64,000 nucleotides of DNA, taken from assembly GCA_005406025.1 (NCBI GenBank), contig BGZK01000220.1, positions 124,001 to 188,000 of the forward strand. The letters are read 5' to 3'. The DNA is from Eumeta japonica (lineage: Eukaryota; Arthropoda; Insecta; Lepidoptera; Psychidae). The notes beneath the pieces were generated by a model, which was not told the origin of the DNA, searched no databases, and worked only from the letters and a program-made list of their open reading frames with translations. Of the stretch, positions 12,901-24,050 are shown piece by piece. Both the position numbers and the translations under genes were made by a program. The first letter of the stretch is position 1. Every line of letters starts with the position of its first letter.

Positions 12901-13030
12901 TGCATGTACACATCCACGTTTGTACGGAATTAATGAGTGGCTTAAGTTAATTGTACAAAATATTTCGTATTAATAATCCACAACTGTCGGACTAATTTAT
13001 TTTGGCTGTGTCCATAGTCTAATATCACGT
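9920..13030. other. Non-coding stretch
   Basis: No gene is supported. The clearest structure is an interrupted inverted repeat near 11551-11590 (gccgcgtcacgt / acgtgacgcagc, 12 bp arms with one mismatch, about 15-base loop). Short frames at 10.5, 12.1 and 12.5 kb resemble no family. Confidence 0.35.
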
Positions 13031-13039
13031 GGCATTTTG

Positions 13040-13350
13040 AAAAAGATTATAAGAAATATTAGAGAAAAGTAGTGATCAACATTAATGCAATACGAGGGGT
13101 AAAAACAACTGTGTTTGCCTGTCAGTTACTATATTATTTATGAGGTCGTGTGTGCGTTTGTTCAATAAGGTTCCTGTAGACATTCAAAGATTACCCTTAA
13201 ATAAATTTAACATTATTATTAAGCAATAACTTGGTAAAAAAAGTATTGCAAAATTTATAATTACTTTGAGGAGAAATATCTATGGTCATGACCAGCTGGA
13301 GGTCCTATGGAGTTCATTATTTGTGTAATGCTTTCTTGTTTGATTATTAC
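13040..13350 (+). mobile_element. Jockey/CR1-like LINE 3'-end fragment
   Basis: Translation around 13145-13260 gives CVRLFNKVPVDIQRLPLNKF, then a stop and further LINE-like residues. It corresponds to the C-terminal block of the LINE at 2.0 kb (FNKTHEDIQNLPLYKF). Only the last part and 3' tail are present, typical of a 5'-truncated insertion. Confidence 0.6.
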
Positions 13351-13689
13351 TGTATATAATTCAATTTGAAAAGAGCTACTCTTAAATTTATTGTTAGTTC
13401 TTCTTAAGAAAAAACTGCCTCCCGAACGAGTGGTAATTATATATTACATTCAAAGCATTTCATAAGTCCTGTGTGACTTTGGAAAGAAAGAGATTTTGAA
13501 TTTGAATGCGAACAATAGATGAAGATTTTAATTGTAGAATGAATGTTAAAAATGATATAACTTTTATTTATTATTGAGTTAAACCTTAAAAATGTTAAAG
13601 GAACATCAAGTTCTCTACTTTTACAAAAAGATTTTGCATGAATTGTTCGAGATAATGAATAGCATTTCAACTCAATTTTATTCAAACTA

Positions 13690-14183
13690 TTTTTGAGCTA
13701 ATTCTTCCCACAGGACTAGAAATTAAAAAGTTTCACAATAGAATCGAAGAATATCTTTCGAAGAAAGTTACTAAAATTATAAGGTAAAATTTACAATAAA
13801 GAAAAAAAAAATTTTTTTCTAATTAACTCATGTCGCTTCCTGGCAAACAGAACTTTCGTTAGTGTATAAACTTATTGTTTCAATTTTTTATGCTCGACGT
13901 CGAAATACTATTACACGGAACAGCACTCTTTTATTTTTGTCTTTTCTGATTTTGTAGCTTAAAGTTCCTAATACCTGGAGCATCTAAATAAAATTTTATA
14001 TTTTATGTATCGGCCACGCTACCTCCCTACGTGCACGTTTTTCGCGATTCTAAAATTATTATGGCCTAAAAGAATCTTAAAATTCACTTATATTGCTTTT
14101 TTTGTGATATTTTGCATGTTAGTAAAAAAACTGGAAAGCTACGATGCACAGTAAAATAAAGTAAATCCACAATCTCAATTTTA
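13690..14183. other. AT-rich non-coding stretch
   Basis: Nothing recognisable apart from poly-A and poly-T tracts at about 13800. Confidence 0.4.
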
Positions 14184-14220
14184 ATCTTGACTGTACAGTC
14201 AAGATCGCCGTACGGCGATC
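14184..14220. repeat. Two overlapping perfect palindromes
   Basis: 14184-14205 is a perfect 22 bp palindrome centred on tgtaca. 14203-14220 is a perfect 18 bp palindrome centred on cgtacg. They share the bases gat. Neither has a spacer. Confidence 0.9.
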
Positions 14221-14339
14221 AGTAATAATTTAAAGAAGAACGAGTGGGGCGGGGTCATGTACCTAGCTGTGTATAAACTTAAGGGCAAGCGTTGAGGTTC
14301 GACACGCAGCTGTAACTTTAACCTACCAATAAATCAGTA

Positions 14340-14480
14340 AGTAATTCCGGGAGTTTGGGCGGGGTTGTCGCGCGGGGCCTCAGTGACGTCACTTCCGATC
14401 GAATGTCGGCCCCGACTCCCGACCCCGGGGACCTTTAAAGCCCATCCTTTCCACTACCAGGTATTCCCCAGCCGAGAAGC
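14340..14480. promoter_or_regulatory. Small GC-rich island
   Basis: A short GC-rich, CpG-containing patch in AT-rich DNA. No coding potential is supported. It could be regulatory, by analogy with the other islands. Confidence 0.2.
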
Positions 14481-14716
14481 CTACTTCATGTAATTCGATA
14501 TGCTGTTTCAAAAATGTCCCCTGATTTAGCTGTGCATTCTCTCTATTAGAAGAAGTCCTCGTGTAAAGGTGAGTAGTCAAATGTATGGGAAAGTGTTGAT
14601 GTATTAAATCTATTTTATTGTCCTCTCTAACTTTCCTTGTTAACTTTATTCTCTTTATTAACTAGACCTTTCTTAATATGGACTTAGACCATACAGATAT
14701 ATGTATATAAATAATA

Positions 14717-15950
14717 TTAGGTTGGGGAAAAGATATTTTGTATTTTATAAGTAAAACTTGCAGTAAAATCTTTTTGGTTGTGCTATTTTTATCTGACTAC
14801 TTTTGATGCATTAGCTAGAGGACATTTTAAATAAAGAAAAATAGAAATTAAAAACGACGTTCCGCCATTTTTATATCGTTTTTCTATTCACCAAAATAAG
14901 TGAATCTAACATTGCAATTGAATACATTTTGAAGTCTCATTTCACAAAAGGAAGAATTTGACACAAGACGCGAAAAAAAATTGTGACAATTATAGACGTA
15001 ATGCAGTTTCGGTAAGAGTAGCACAAAACTGGTTCAAAAGTTTTCAGTCCGGTGATTGTGATGTTAAAACTGAACCGCGCTCAGGTCGGCCTGTTATGGG
15101 TAAAGTCGATGCCATTTTGAAAAAAGTAAGGCAAGATCGGTATATTAGTTCTTTAAACATAGCTGAATAACTGGGTATTGACCACAAAAGGTGGATATAC
15201 AAAAAAGTGAATATTTAGGTTCCATATAAATTCACTGAAAAAAAATTTAATGAATTCTCTATTGAAACGTAATGAAACCGAACCGTTTTTGAAAGGATTT
15301 GAAACTGGTGATGTATAAAGTATTACCCACGACAAGAACGTGCGAAAAATATCATGATCAAAAGACAAGCAAGCTCCACAGACTATAGCGAAACCCGGAT
15401 TGATTCGTATTAAGTTGATGATATACGTACGGTGAGATTGGAAGGACATTATTTATTATGAGCTTTTACCGCTGAGGAAAACCATCAATTCGGATCTCTA
15501 CTGCTAACAGCTGATGAGGCTAAAGCGGAAATGATCAAGAAGGGTGTGGTTTTTCACCACGATAACGCCAGACCACACGCATCTTTAGCCACTCAGCTAA
15601 TATTGAGACAGTTTGTCTGGGAAGTGTTAATGCATCCACTATATAGCCCTAACTTTGCAACCTCAGATTTTTATGTCTTTTAGTTTCTTCAAAATTCTTT
15701 GAGTAGCGTTAAGTTTACATCAAGAGAGTTTACATCAAGAGAGTTTACATGTTAAAACTACTTGTCGCAGTTTTTTTATCCGAAATCCCAAAATTTCTAC
15801 AGCAATGCGATTGTGTCACTATCTACCAGATAGCAACAAGTTGTTGAACGAAATGGCATATTTATATTATAATTGAATTTTAATAAAACATAATGAAAAA
15901 TTATAGTGATTTTGTATATAATAAACGAAAAAACTTTTTTCTAAACTCTA
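14717..15950 (+). mobile_element. Degenerate mariner element, lineage A copy 1
   Basis: The left end (ttaggttggggaaaagata) and the inverted right end (cttttttctaaactcta) give the expected terminal repeats of a roughly 1.2 kb mariner. Inside, 14958-15170 encodes the helix-turn-helix part (VAQNWFKSFQSGDCDV, PRSGRP). About 15540-15690 encodes the catalytic part VVFHHDNARPHASLATQ and MHPLYSPNFATSDFYVF, whose final catalytic Asp lies in SDFY. Frameshifts and stops separate these blocks. A 15 bp unit is tandemly repeated at 15712-15750. Same lineage as 30259-31460 and the end fragment at 59.64 kb. Confidence 0.85.
14958..15690 (+). pseudogene. Mariner transposase pseudogene (lineage A)
   Basis: Mariner transposases cut and paste their element, using an N-terminal helix-turn-helix for end binding and a DDD catalytic core. 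Here the DNA-binding segment RVAQNWFKSFQSGD is readable, and the core HHDN and YSP..DF blocks are readable, but at least two frameshifts and several stops lie between them. It cannot encode an active enzyme. Confidence 0.8.
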
Positions 15951-16632
15951 TATAACATATGTATATATCATTACACTTCACCAGTTTTTTTTTTGAAATG
16001 AAAACTTCTTTAGCACCCTTGTAATTTGAAACTCGATGAAACGAAAAAGCGACATTAAACAGAGACAACCTTATACATCTATAGGATCTAGCGTGCAAAA
16101 GAATGAGATAGAATGTGAGACGAAATAGAATGTCTGTGGGAGAATGAAATATAATATGAAATGAGATAGAATACGAGAGAAAGAGGTATGTGTGCTTATG
16201 TGCACCTGCTCATAGTATCTGTTCAAATTGAAAACATTGAACTTGAATAATAAAATGTAAAATAACCTTATTAGCATGTTATTTAGTTTCTACTGCAGCC
16301 ATTCACATTTTACGACCGGCGCTTCGATCGGTTGCAATCATATTGCAATTGATATGCAAATATCCGGGGCATAGATTTCGCACTGGGCGCTTTACGTGAG
16401 TGGTTTTGCTGAAAAATGTCACGACGCGCTGTTATAAATCATACCTTTTTTGTGTTCTCTATTCTGTGTAGCCTGTATTGGCAGAAAAGAAAAATAAATT
16501 CCTGCTGTGTGCATTCAAATAAAACTATTATGTTTTGTATTGCTAACTGATTTTTAAAACAATACATATATACTACGTTTGTAAAAACGGACAAAAACGT
16601 GCAAAAACGTGCATCTTAGTTGGGAACAGATA
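15951..16632. other. Non-coding stretch with a GA-rich imperfect repeat
   Basis: 16095-16190 repeats 'gagatagaatg'-like words irregularly (gatagaatgtgagacgaaatagaatg pattern in pieces). The rest has no supported feature. Confidence 0.4.
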
Positions 16633-16920
16633 GGGCGGCTGTAGCTCGGCGGTTAAGCGCGTTGCCTTCGAACGGGGAGGTGCCTGTTTCGATCCTGACC
16701 ATGGGCTTATTGACTAATGACATTTTAACTTAAGTCAAATTGTACTACTACACGTTCCTTACCTCAGAGCGAATAAATACTAAGCCATCAGTCGCGATCT
16801 TTAATATCGCATCGATGACGATGCTCAACAGCATCCCCCAATCTTCCCTGGACCCGCGTGGGTCATAAATTAGAGAGGTCATAAAACCGTGGGGTCATAA
16901 AATCTAATACGATACAATAC
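16633..16920 (+). repeat. tRNA-derived SINE copy
   Basis: The head contains an A-box-like 'gtagctcggcggttaag' and a B-box-like 'tttcgatcct' at tRNA-like spacing. The body carries 'ttttaacttaagtcaaa', 'cctcagagcg' and 'gcatcgatgacgatg', shared with other copies. The tail ends in repeated 'gtcataaa' units. It is not a functional tRNA: no acceptor pairing or proper cloverleaf. Confidence 0.7.
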
Positions 16921-17397
16921 TGTTTACAGATTTTTTACTTCATACAGATTACAATGAAAAGTTTGTGAATATGAATTACTAGTAGTTGTGAAAATACTTA
17001 TGAGACTCGAATCGAACAACATGAGCGTACGCAATAGACAATTGATCCACGAATAGTTCACCAAAGGCACTTAAGCAATTTTATTTTATTTGAAATGATT
17101 TGGATTATTGTATGATGTTTTTGACGACGGCTGCTTTCTATATTCCGTACTATTTGTCTGTTGCATGCTCCCCACAGTTTTCGTTTTATGTGTGAAAAGT
17201 GTTTTTATGGATAATGAAAATTTGCAATCTCAAATTCTCAGGTTAATCTGTAGGAAACGATACACAGCTAGAATAAAATGTTCTGTCCTTTTTAACGGTT
17301 TTTTTTAAAATATAGCATATTGAAAATTGTTTTCATTCAAATAATTATTTCCTGCTTTTAATTTGAATTAATTTATATTTTAAATTTTACTCATTTA

Positions 17398-18143
17398 TAG
17401 GGTTCCAATCCAAAATGGCAAAAACAGAACCCTTATAGTATCGTCATGTCCGTCCGTCCGCATGTCACAGGCATATTATTCAAAAACTACGGGACTATAT
17501 TGATGAAATTAATAGTGTATGTGTGTGTTTTGCATAAGCCGCTACTTAGTTTAGTAGTTAAATAACAAAAATAAATATTTCTAGGGGAGGCACTCCATAC
17601 ATGTAACAGCTGAAACAATTTTTTTCAGCAAACATCAACGTATGGCATATATTTCGACAGTTCCTTTAAAAGAAATAAGGTTTGTAAGTAATTTTTGTTA
17701 TTACTTGAATAATTTCGGAAATAATCGATCAGAAAGTAGCAGAAATTGTATGTCACATCCTCCATCCATTTTTAAACCATATGTTCAAAAAATATGAAAA
17801 AAAAACAAAGGTAACGCTAAATACTTTCAACGAACATGAGCGAATATACTGTTTATAAATTATTGACGAAAAACTGCGCTTTTCAACAAAAGGACGTAAG
17901 TCTTATGAAGATACATTCTTTTGCTGATGCACTTTAGTTTACACTAGTTTAATAGTAATAGTCGACATACCTACTTGTTTTTCTAGTTTTAGACGACTAA
18001 AGTGCTTATAACTATTCTGTGCGGGAAACATGGAAAAAGTGTAAAAAGGTGCTTTTTTTTTCTTCTGTAGTGCATTTCTTCATAATAATGGTTTTGGAAC
18101 CCTATAATTAGCATGGTCCGGCATGCTCTTGGCTAGTTTTTTC
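17398..18143 (+). repeat. Dispersed lepidopteran-type repeat of about 750 bp
   Basis: The left end (tagggttcc... aacagaacccttat, then gtccgtccgtccg) and the right end (ggaaccctataatt, gcatggtccggcatgc, cttggctagtttttt) resemble a repeat common in moths and butterflies. The assignment is from memory of that family. No protein is encoded by this copy; the insides are AT-rich. Outer 'ggttcc' and 'ggaacc' words lie in inverse orientation. Confidence 0.5.
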
Positions 18144-18399
18144 TTTTTCACCTTTATACACAATTCAATGAAATAACCTTTTGCAATTGTTCGGAATAGG
18201 CAATCAAACAAACAATTAAAATAATTAATGTTACATTGTCGTGCAGTTCTTAACTGTGCTCAAAGTTTCAAGTCTCTAGATTATCGGATATTTAGTTAAA
18301 AATCTATCATTAAATATTTTCGAACGGATATAGGAAATGTAAAAAGGAGAAATTATTTATTACACATAAATCATAATTTCCTTCTTTCTTCCGTTACAA

Positions 18400-18610
18400 T
18401 GGTAACGGAGGGAATGAAATGTTGCTGCAGAAAATGTAATGCACCCCAGCCAACGGAGAAGGCATGAAGTCTCCTAGGCGCGCTACTCCACTGGAGTGCA
18501 AGATAACGATTGTGGACGTCCACAGACCAACAATGTGTTGGCATCGATAACTGAAACCCGTTGCGATTGGCGATGGGTTGGAACTGGGAGGCGGAGAGCG
18601 ACTTAGCTCG
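18400..18610. promoter_or_regulatory. Moderately GC-rich patch
   Basis: It contains a small hairpin (tccgttac / gtaacgga, 4-base loop) near 18390-18410 and several CpGs. There is no gene or repeat match in the window. A regulatory role is speculative. Confidence 0.2.
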
Positions 18611-18834
18611 TGAGTTCTACGTTATCAATAACATTGCACTACATAACCAGCAGTCTTAAAGTACCTGGTTTATGCTGACGCTATTTCGTCTTTATTGTGG
18701 TTTTCAGATTAGCATCCTGATTTATGTGGGTCAGTTCCAGTCTTTAGTTCTTGGTTTTTTCTGTCGAACGTCTACCTTCTTAGAATGAAGCGGTATTTTC
18801 TACATCAGTTTATTACCAACTGGCACATTCTTCA

Positions 18835-18864
18835 GTAAAGTGTATAATATTTTATACACTTTAC
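18835..18864. repeat. Hairpin, 13 bp perfect stem, 4-nt loop
   Basis: Arms gtaaagtgtataa (18835-18847) and ttatacactttac (18852-18864), loop tatt. Confidence 0.9.
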
Positions 18865-19429
18865 AATAAACTATAATATTAATAGTTAGAGCGTTTAAAT
18901 AACTCTTATTCTTAGCGACAAACTATTGATTTAAAATAACTTGCAGAAGGCCCAGTCCTTTTTAACATATGATTACTTTTATTTTTATCCATTTTGACTT
19001 TACCAAATTTGAAGCATTTAAAAATAGTTGATAATGAATAATTGTTCAACTTTTATACTTTACACTATCGATACGTAAATATTAGTCGCTGCCATAAGTT
19101 AAATGCAGAGTGCTATAGATAAGATCTTGAATCACTTCTAACTTGTGAAAAAATTGATGGCTTAGTTTAAAATTTTACCTGAGCTCTAGGCATGGCTACT
19201 GATACCAAAATGTTACCAAATAATGAATAGGTATTTCTCAAATCATTAAATCCAAGTGAGGTACACATTTATTATTCTCAGCTTCAACTGTAAATTTTAT
19301 GTTTTCATCAATCGGGTTGAAAACGTGTAACATGATATTCTGGATAATTGTTGAAGAAAACTTTTAGACAAAATATAAGACTAGGAACCGTTAAATCGAT
19401 CTGCTTTAATATTTCTGTGATCTGAATCA

Positions 19430-19690
19430 AAACCGCAGTAGCTCAGCGCTTAGGTGCGTTGACCGGGTCTGATCTTGATATCCTTGAATCGAGGAATGAG
19501 TTTGTAACTTACGTAGTTGATTTAGGTCATGTAACTTAGGTTAGGTTAGGTAACGTTCAGGTTCTGTGGCTCAGAGAGCACGTTAAGCAATCGGTTCCGG
19601 ACTTTGTCCTCGCATTGATGACGGCGGTCGTTAGCGACTCCCAACTTCCATTACACCAGCATGGCGGTCTTACAGCCCAAACTTCTCAAT
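19430..19690 (+). repeat. tRNA-derived SINE copy
   Basis: The head contains 'cgcagtagctcagcgctta'. The body contains 'ctcagagagcacgttaag', 'cattgatgacggcggtcg' and 'ttacagcccaaac', in the order seen in the copies at 26.6 and 60.4 kb. The middle is diverged and has a 'taggttaggttagg' tract. Confidence 0.65.
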
Positions 19691-19999
19691 CTGATACAGA
19701 AAAATATTAACGTGGAAAGGAGGAGGTTAGACTCAACAGTGGGATGATTGAACATGTTACAATAACGTCTTTGATGTAATAGTTTTTACTGTATATGCGG
19801 GGCTCCTTGGGGTTTACATTGTACTGTAATTATATTTAAAAAAAAGTACATTTAGAGTCAACGTGGTGCTTGTAAAATATTTTCAATTATAGTTTTCAAA
19901 TCACTATATTTATACGTTAGTTGGTTATATAGTGCATCATTGATAATTTTAATAATGATTTTCATACCCTTGACTAATTATTTTACAATTAATATGATT

Positions 20000-20980
20000 C
20001 AACATGCAATATTCATGGCTTGAATTACATTTGTTTAATTAATTGTTAAACGAAAAATTGTAAATGGCTAATTTTAAGAATTTATGTATCATAAATAAAA
20101 AAAGACAAGCGCGGAGTAATTACTATCACGGTTACTCTTAATCATTTCTCTTTTAGACCTTGGCGTTGTGCGCTTAGATCCTATTGCTTTGGTTGGAGAT
20201 ACCGATTACGCTGTGTGTGAAATTTTATCAAATATTTTTCAGTTATCTTTGTAAACGATATTACATATATTTGCTTTTGACGTGATCCAATGAAGATTGC
20301 CAGAGCAATATGACAAAAAACACAATGAATCGTTGCTAAATTAGAGAATTGAAGTCTATTTCCAGGTAAAATTTCTAATACCACTGTAAATTTTTCAATA
20401 ACAAGGCTACAGAACATTGATAAATTACTTTTGAGTACGTATGAAAGGTCTTTTGCATCTTATTGTTTCTAATAGTTTCGTGGAGATTTAACTTTAAAAG
20501 AAAAATATTTTTTCACTATCTGTCATGTATATTAAAAAAGTTTTGATTCAAATCTCATCACGTTATCCGACTCGTGTACCAAAATCAGCAAGTGCTAGTT
20601 TACCTTGTAAAAAAATGTGTGCATACGGAATATGACACCAGACAGAATTAAAAGTATGAACACAATATCAATTATTTTTTATTAAAATAGGTAATATATA
20701 AAATGTAGTTCAATAAGTTTATATTTGAATGAAGAAACAAATCTTATTATATTTGTTTTATAAGCATTATTTTAATGCCGAGTCCATATTGTAAACATAA
20801 TCTATTGCAGAAATTATTTTTCTAATAGTTGGTTGACTGGTTATTTTGTAATATCCTAGCAGCTTTGATATCGACTAATACAAAAGCCATACTGGGATCT
20901 TATGTGCTAAAAGATTTGTTTTTCAGATTCGAGTAAAAATTAGATATCTTTCAGTAGTCTCATGATAAGAATACCGCCGA
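20000..20980. other. AT-rich non-coding stretch
   Basis: No gene is supported. The minus-strand 78-codon frame at 20181-20417 matches nothing I recognise. Confidence 0.35.
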
Positions 20981-20984
20981 AGTA

Positions 20985-21085
20985 GATGTCTATGACGGCG
21001 CCGGCACCGCGAGACAACAAGGCGATCGCTCTTGTTAGAGCCGCCGACTCGCGCGCCCCCTCGAGTGCCTTCTCGGGTTATCTCC
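20985..21085. promoter_or_regulatory. GC-rich island
   Basis: A short, strongly GC-rich and CpG-rich patch (ggcgccggcaccgcgag) with sharp AT-rich flanks. Non-coding; a regulatory role is inferred only. Confidence 0.25.
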
Positions 21086-22029
21086 CATTCACAAACAATT
21101 TAATAATGAAAGATTCCTCTACTTCTGTAAATTAAGCCGGCTTATCCTAATTTTGTCGTCGTTCTTAAGGAAATAATTGCCTTAGCTCTTCTCGCTACGA
21201 AGACGTTTTATTAGTTTTATGAATCTTGCGAGATGTGTGTGTGTGTTTGTGGATCCTTTTGGGATGATTAATAACTTTTGCGTGTGTGTTGCCATGAAAA
21301 AAATTTAATTATAATAAATGCATATAAAACTTTCTTACTATATCATTTAATAAAGTGAATATGTTGCATTTTGAATAAAATATAAATCAATGATAAAATG
21401 AAAACGTTTTGTTGAATTGTATAGGTATTGTTAGGAATATTTTTTTTTTACATTTATTTGACACATGCGCTAACGTCGTAACAAGTTTTCGAAGTTCAGT
21501 GAGCAAGGTACAATCTGCTTTAGTTTTATTCTAACAATACTTTTAAGTTCATTGGGATATGAAATAGATTTTGTGCCGAATCTTTATTTCCTTTTGATTA
21601 AAAGAGGAACTGTATCAGATTTATGGAACACACGGATTACTAATTTAATTGTTTCGAGATGAATAGCTTTAAAATTTCTGCTTATAAGCGGTAATGATTA
21701 ATTAAAGTGTAATGATAAGAAATCGGTTTAGAAAATAATTTTCACTGAGACCTTTTTGAAAGCATTATTAGACTCCAAAAATGGGGTGGTATTATCGTAT
21801 CGCGAGTTATTGCATAAATTTACAAATCCGAAAACCACCTGCACCAAAAAAATAGTCCATAATATACGAATGTGAAATTATAGAATCAGTTTACGTTCTT
21901 ATTTCATTCCTAATTTATGACAACGTCCATGAATAAATCTCTTTTATTATCACATTCTGTGTCTTTACGACGACGCCTTACTTGGAAAATCGCAAATTAA
22001 AGTAGCGAGCCTGTCATAAAAATTAATGA

Positions 22030-22165
22030 GTCGACGTCTCCTTGTAGACTCGGGCCGTACCTGCGCGAGGTGCTGGACAAACACTCGATTCGCGTCGACC
22101 GCCGATATCGCTTGAAAAGGGCCCGCCGATAACTTGCGCCTGAGCCTCGAGATCTGTAATATAGA
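22030..22165. promoter_or_regulatory. GC-rich island
   Basis: A CpG-rich block (gtcgaccgccgatatcgctt, gggcccgccgataacttg) in AT-rich surroundings about 400 bp upstream of a LINE fragment. No ORF is supported. It is one of a series of similar islands. Confidence 0.25.
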
Positions 22166-22569
22166 TTAAGTTATTTACGGTGAATTAGTTAAACAGTCGT
22201 GAAGAGGGTGTTCGATCAAACAAACGCAAAAGACTTCGTTTAACAAAATTTGAATAGCTTCCAGTAGGTACGAAAATTCAATGACACTTTTTTCAATCGA
22301 TTCCCACACGCCCGTAGTGAATTAAAATTTAACAAGTCTGAACAGGGAATTTTCACTTTTTTCTATATGTAATAATTAAATTAGTATCAAGCTTATTAAT
22401 TATATGTAATGTAATTAAAAAAGGATATGAAGATATTTGTTACAAAAAAAATATGGCTCGTTTGGGAGTGGCTGTCATTTACCATTATTTTATACGAATT
22501 ACATCCGTTCTTCGATATTAATCGAAGATATTATATCTAATTCTTATTAAGATATCTTCCAGATATCTA

Positions 22570-24050
22570 TTAAGATATTAAGATATGTTCCAGAACATTC
22601 GAGAAAATGTATTTAAAGTGAAAAATGTTAAAATAAATGAAAAATTGTCATTTAGCGATTGGGCAACAGTGGGAATTCGCAAAAGTAAAAGAAGACTGTA
22701 TGAGCTTTATGGCGAGAGGACTTTTAATAATATTGAGAGCTTTGCCAAATATGTATATAACAAAATAAAAAATTTAAAACGTGTTTGCATCGCGGCTAAA
22801 GCCAAACACATAAATAGTAAAATAAAAAACAGTAATAATGTAATGAAATCGACTAGGGGTGTCATAAAGAACGAGACTGGAAAATTCAGGGGCCGAGGTA
22901 TTGACTTTAAACTTAAGTTAGATGACAAAACCTTGAATGAAGACACAGAGGTTGCTAAGGCCTTTGAAACGTTCTTTACTGACATTCCTGTTTTAACTAC
23001 CAGTTCTCTTAACTCATCTTCCGCTCTTGCCGAATCATTACTGTGGAATAATAGTCCGATTTGTAATATTAATTTGGAATTTAAATTTAAAGATGTGAGT
23101 TCTGAAGAAGTTATCAAAACGGTTAAATCTCTAGACATGAAGAGAACTGCTGACATTTATGGTATTTCTATTATAATTGTAAACTCCATTATAGATTATA
23201 TTGCGCCGCATTTGGCGTTTATCTTTAATAAGTGTTTAGATGATGGCGTGTTTCCCGATTTGATGAAAGAAAGTAAAGTAATTCCATTATTTAAAGGTGG
23301 TAGTGCATCAAATCCCAATAACTTTAGACCCATACCTGTACTACCGTCACTTAGCAAAATATTCGAAAAATTAATCCTAAATCAGTTGTTAGTACATTTT
23401 TATACCAATAAATTAATGTCAACAAACAATTCGGTTTTATTCGGGGTCGCTCAACAATCGATGCTGGCGTTGGGATTGTGCAACATATTTTTGGAGCTTG
23501 GGAGGATTCGTGAGATGCAATTAGCATATTTTGCAATCTCTCCAAGGCTTTTGATTGTGTTTATCGTGAAACTCTGATCAAGAAACTACGTCACTATGGA
23601 GCAATAGGCCGGGCACTCGACCTCCTAAAGTCATATTTGAGTAACAGGGTTCAAAGGGTTGATGTCAATGGTACGAAATCGTCTGAATCTATAGTCCACA
23701 TGGGTATACCACAGGGATCAATTCTTGGTCCCTTTCTCTCTTTAGTCTACATAAATGATTTACCTAGCCTTGTTAAGGATGTTCATGAGATAGTACTGCT
23801 TGCAGATGATACTTCTTTGTTGTTCAAAGTTAAAAGACAACAGCCCATTTATGACGATGTGAACAATGTTATCTCTAAGGTAGAGAAATGGTTTACTGCA
23901 AATAATCTACTTCTTAATGAAATGAAAACAAAATATATTTTCTATTTAATGCAGCTACTAATTCTACTTACATACTGAAACCGCTAACATGCCTACGATT
24001 CGTAAAGGCCACACGATTCATGCGTAGCGATGATCACTTTATGATTGATC
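22570..24050 (+). mobile_element. Jockey/CR1-like LINE, 5'- and 3'-truncated
   Basis: The longest LINE copy in the window. The 330-codon frame from 22585 begins inside ORF2, after the endonuclease, and includes FNKCLDDGVFPDLMKE and FRPIPVLPSLSKIFEKLIL. A frameshift near 23450 moves to GRSTIDAGVG. A stop follows near 23512, then SKAFDCV (palm motif A). A second frame at 23637-23978 carries GIPQGSILGPFL and LADDTSL (motif C, usually YADD or FADD). Similarity fades after about 24000, so the C-terminal block and 3' tail are missing. No flanking duplication could be recognised. Confidence 0.8.
22585..23978 (+). pseudogene. Reverse transcriptase pseudogene of the LINE
   Basis: This domain copies the element's RNA into DNA at a nicked target. 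Fingers and palm motifs are readable in order (FRPI..LP, AFDCV, GIPQGSILGP, LADD), so the fold is clear. The protein is split by at least one frameshift (about 23450) and one stop (about 23512), and the N-terminal endonuclease is absent. The LADD reading replaces the aromatic residue usually found before ADD. Confidence 0.8.

Noticed and set aside
16633..16710. Possible tRNA genes at 16.6, 19.4, 26.6 and 60.4 kb
   Set aside because: A- and B-box-like words are present but the acceptor stems do not pair and each continues into a shared SINE body.
22707..23156. 149-codon minus frame
   Set aside because: Antisense shadow of the LINE reverse-transcriptase coding region.
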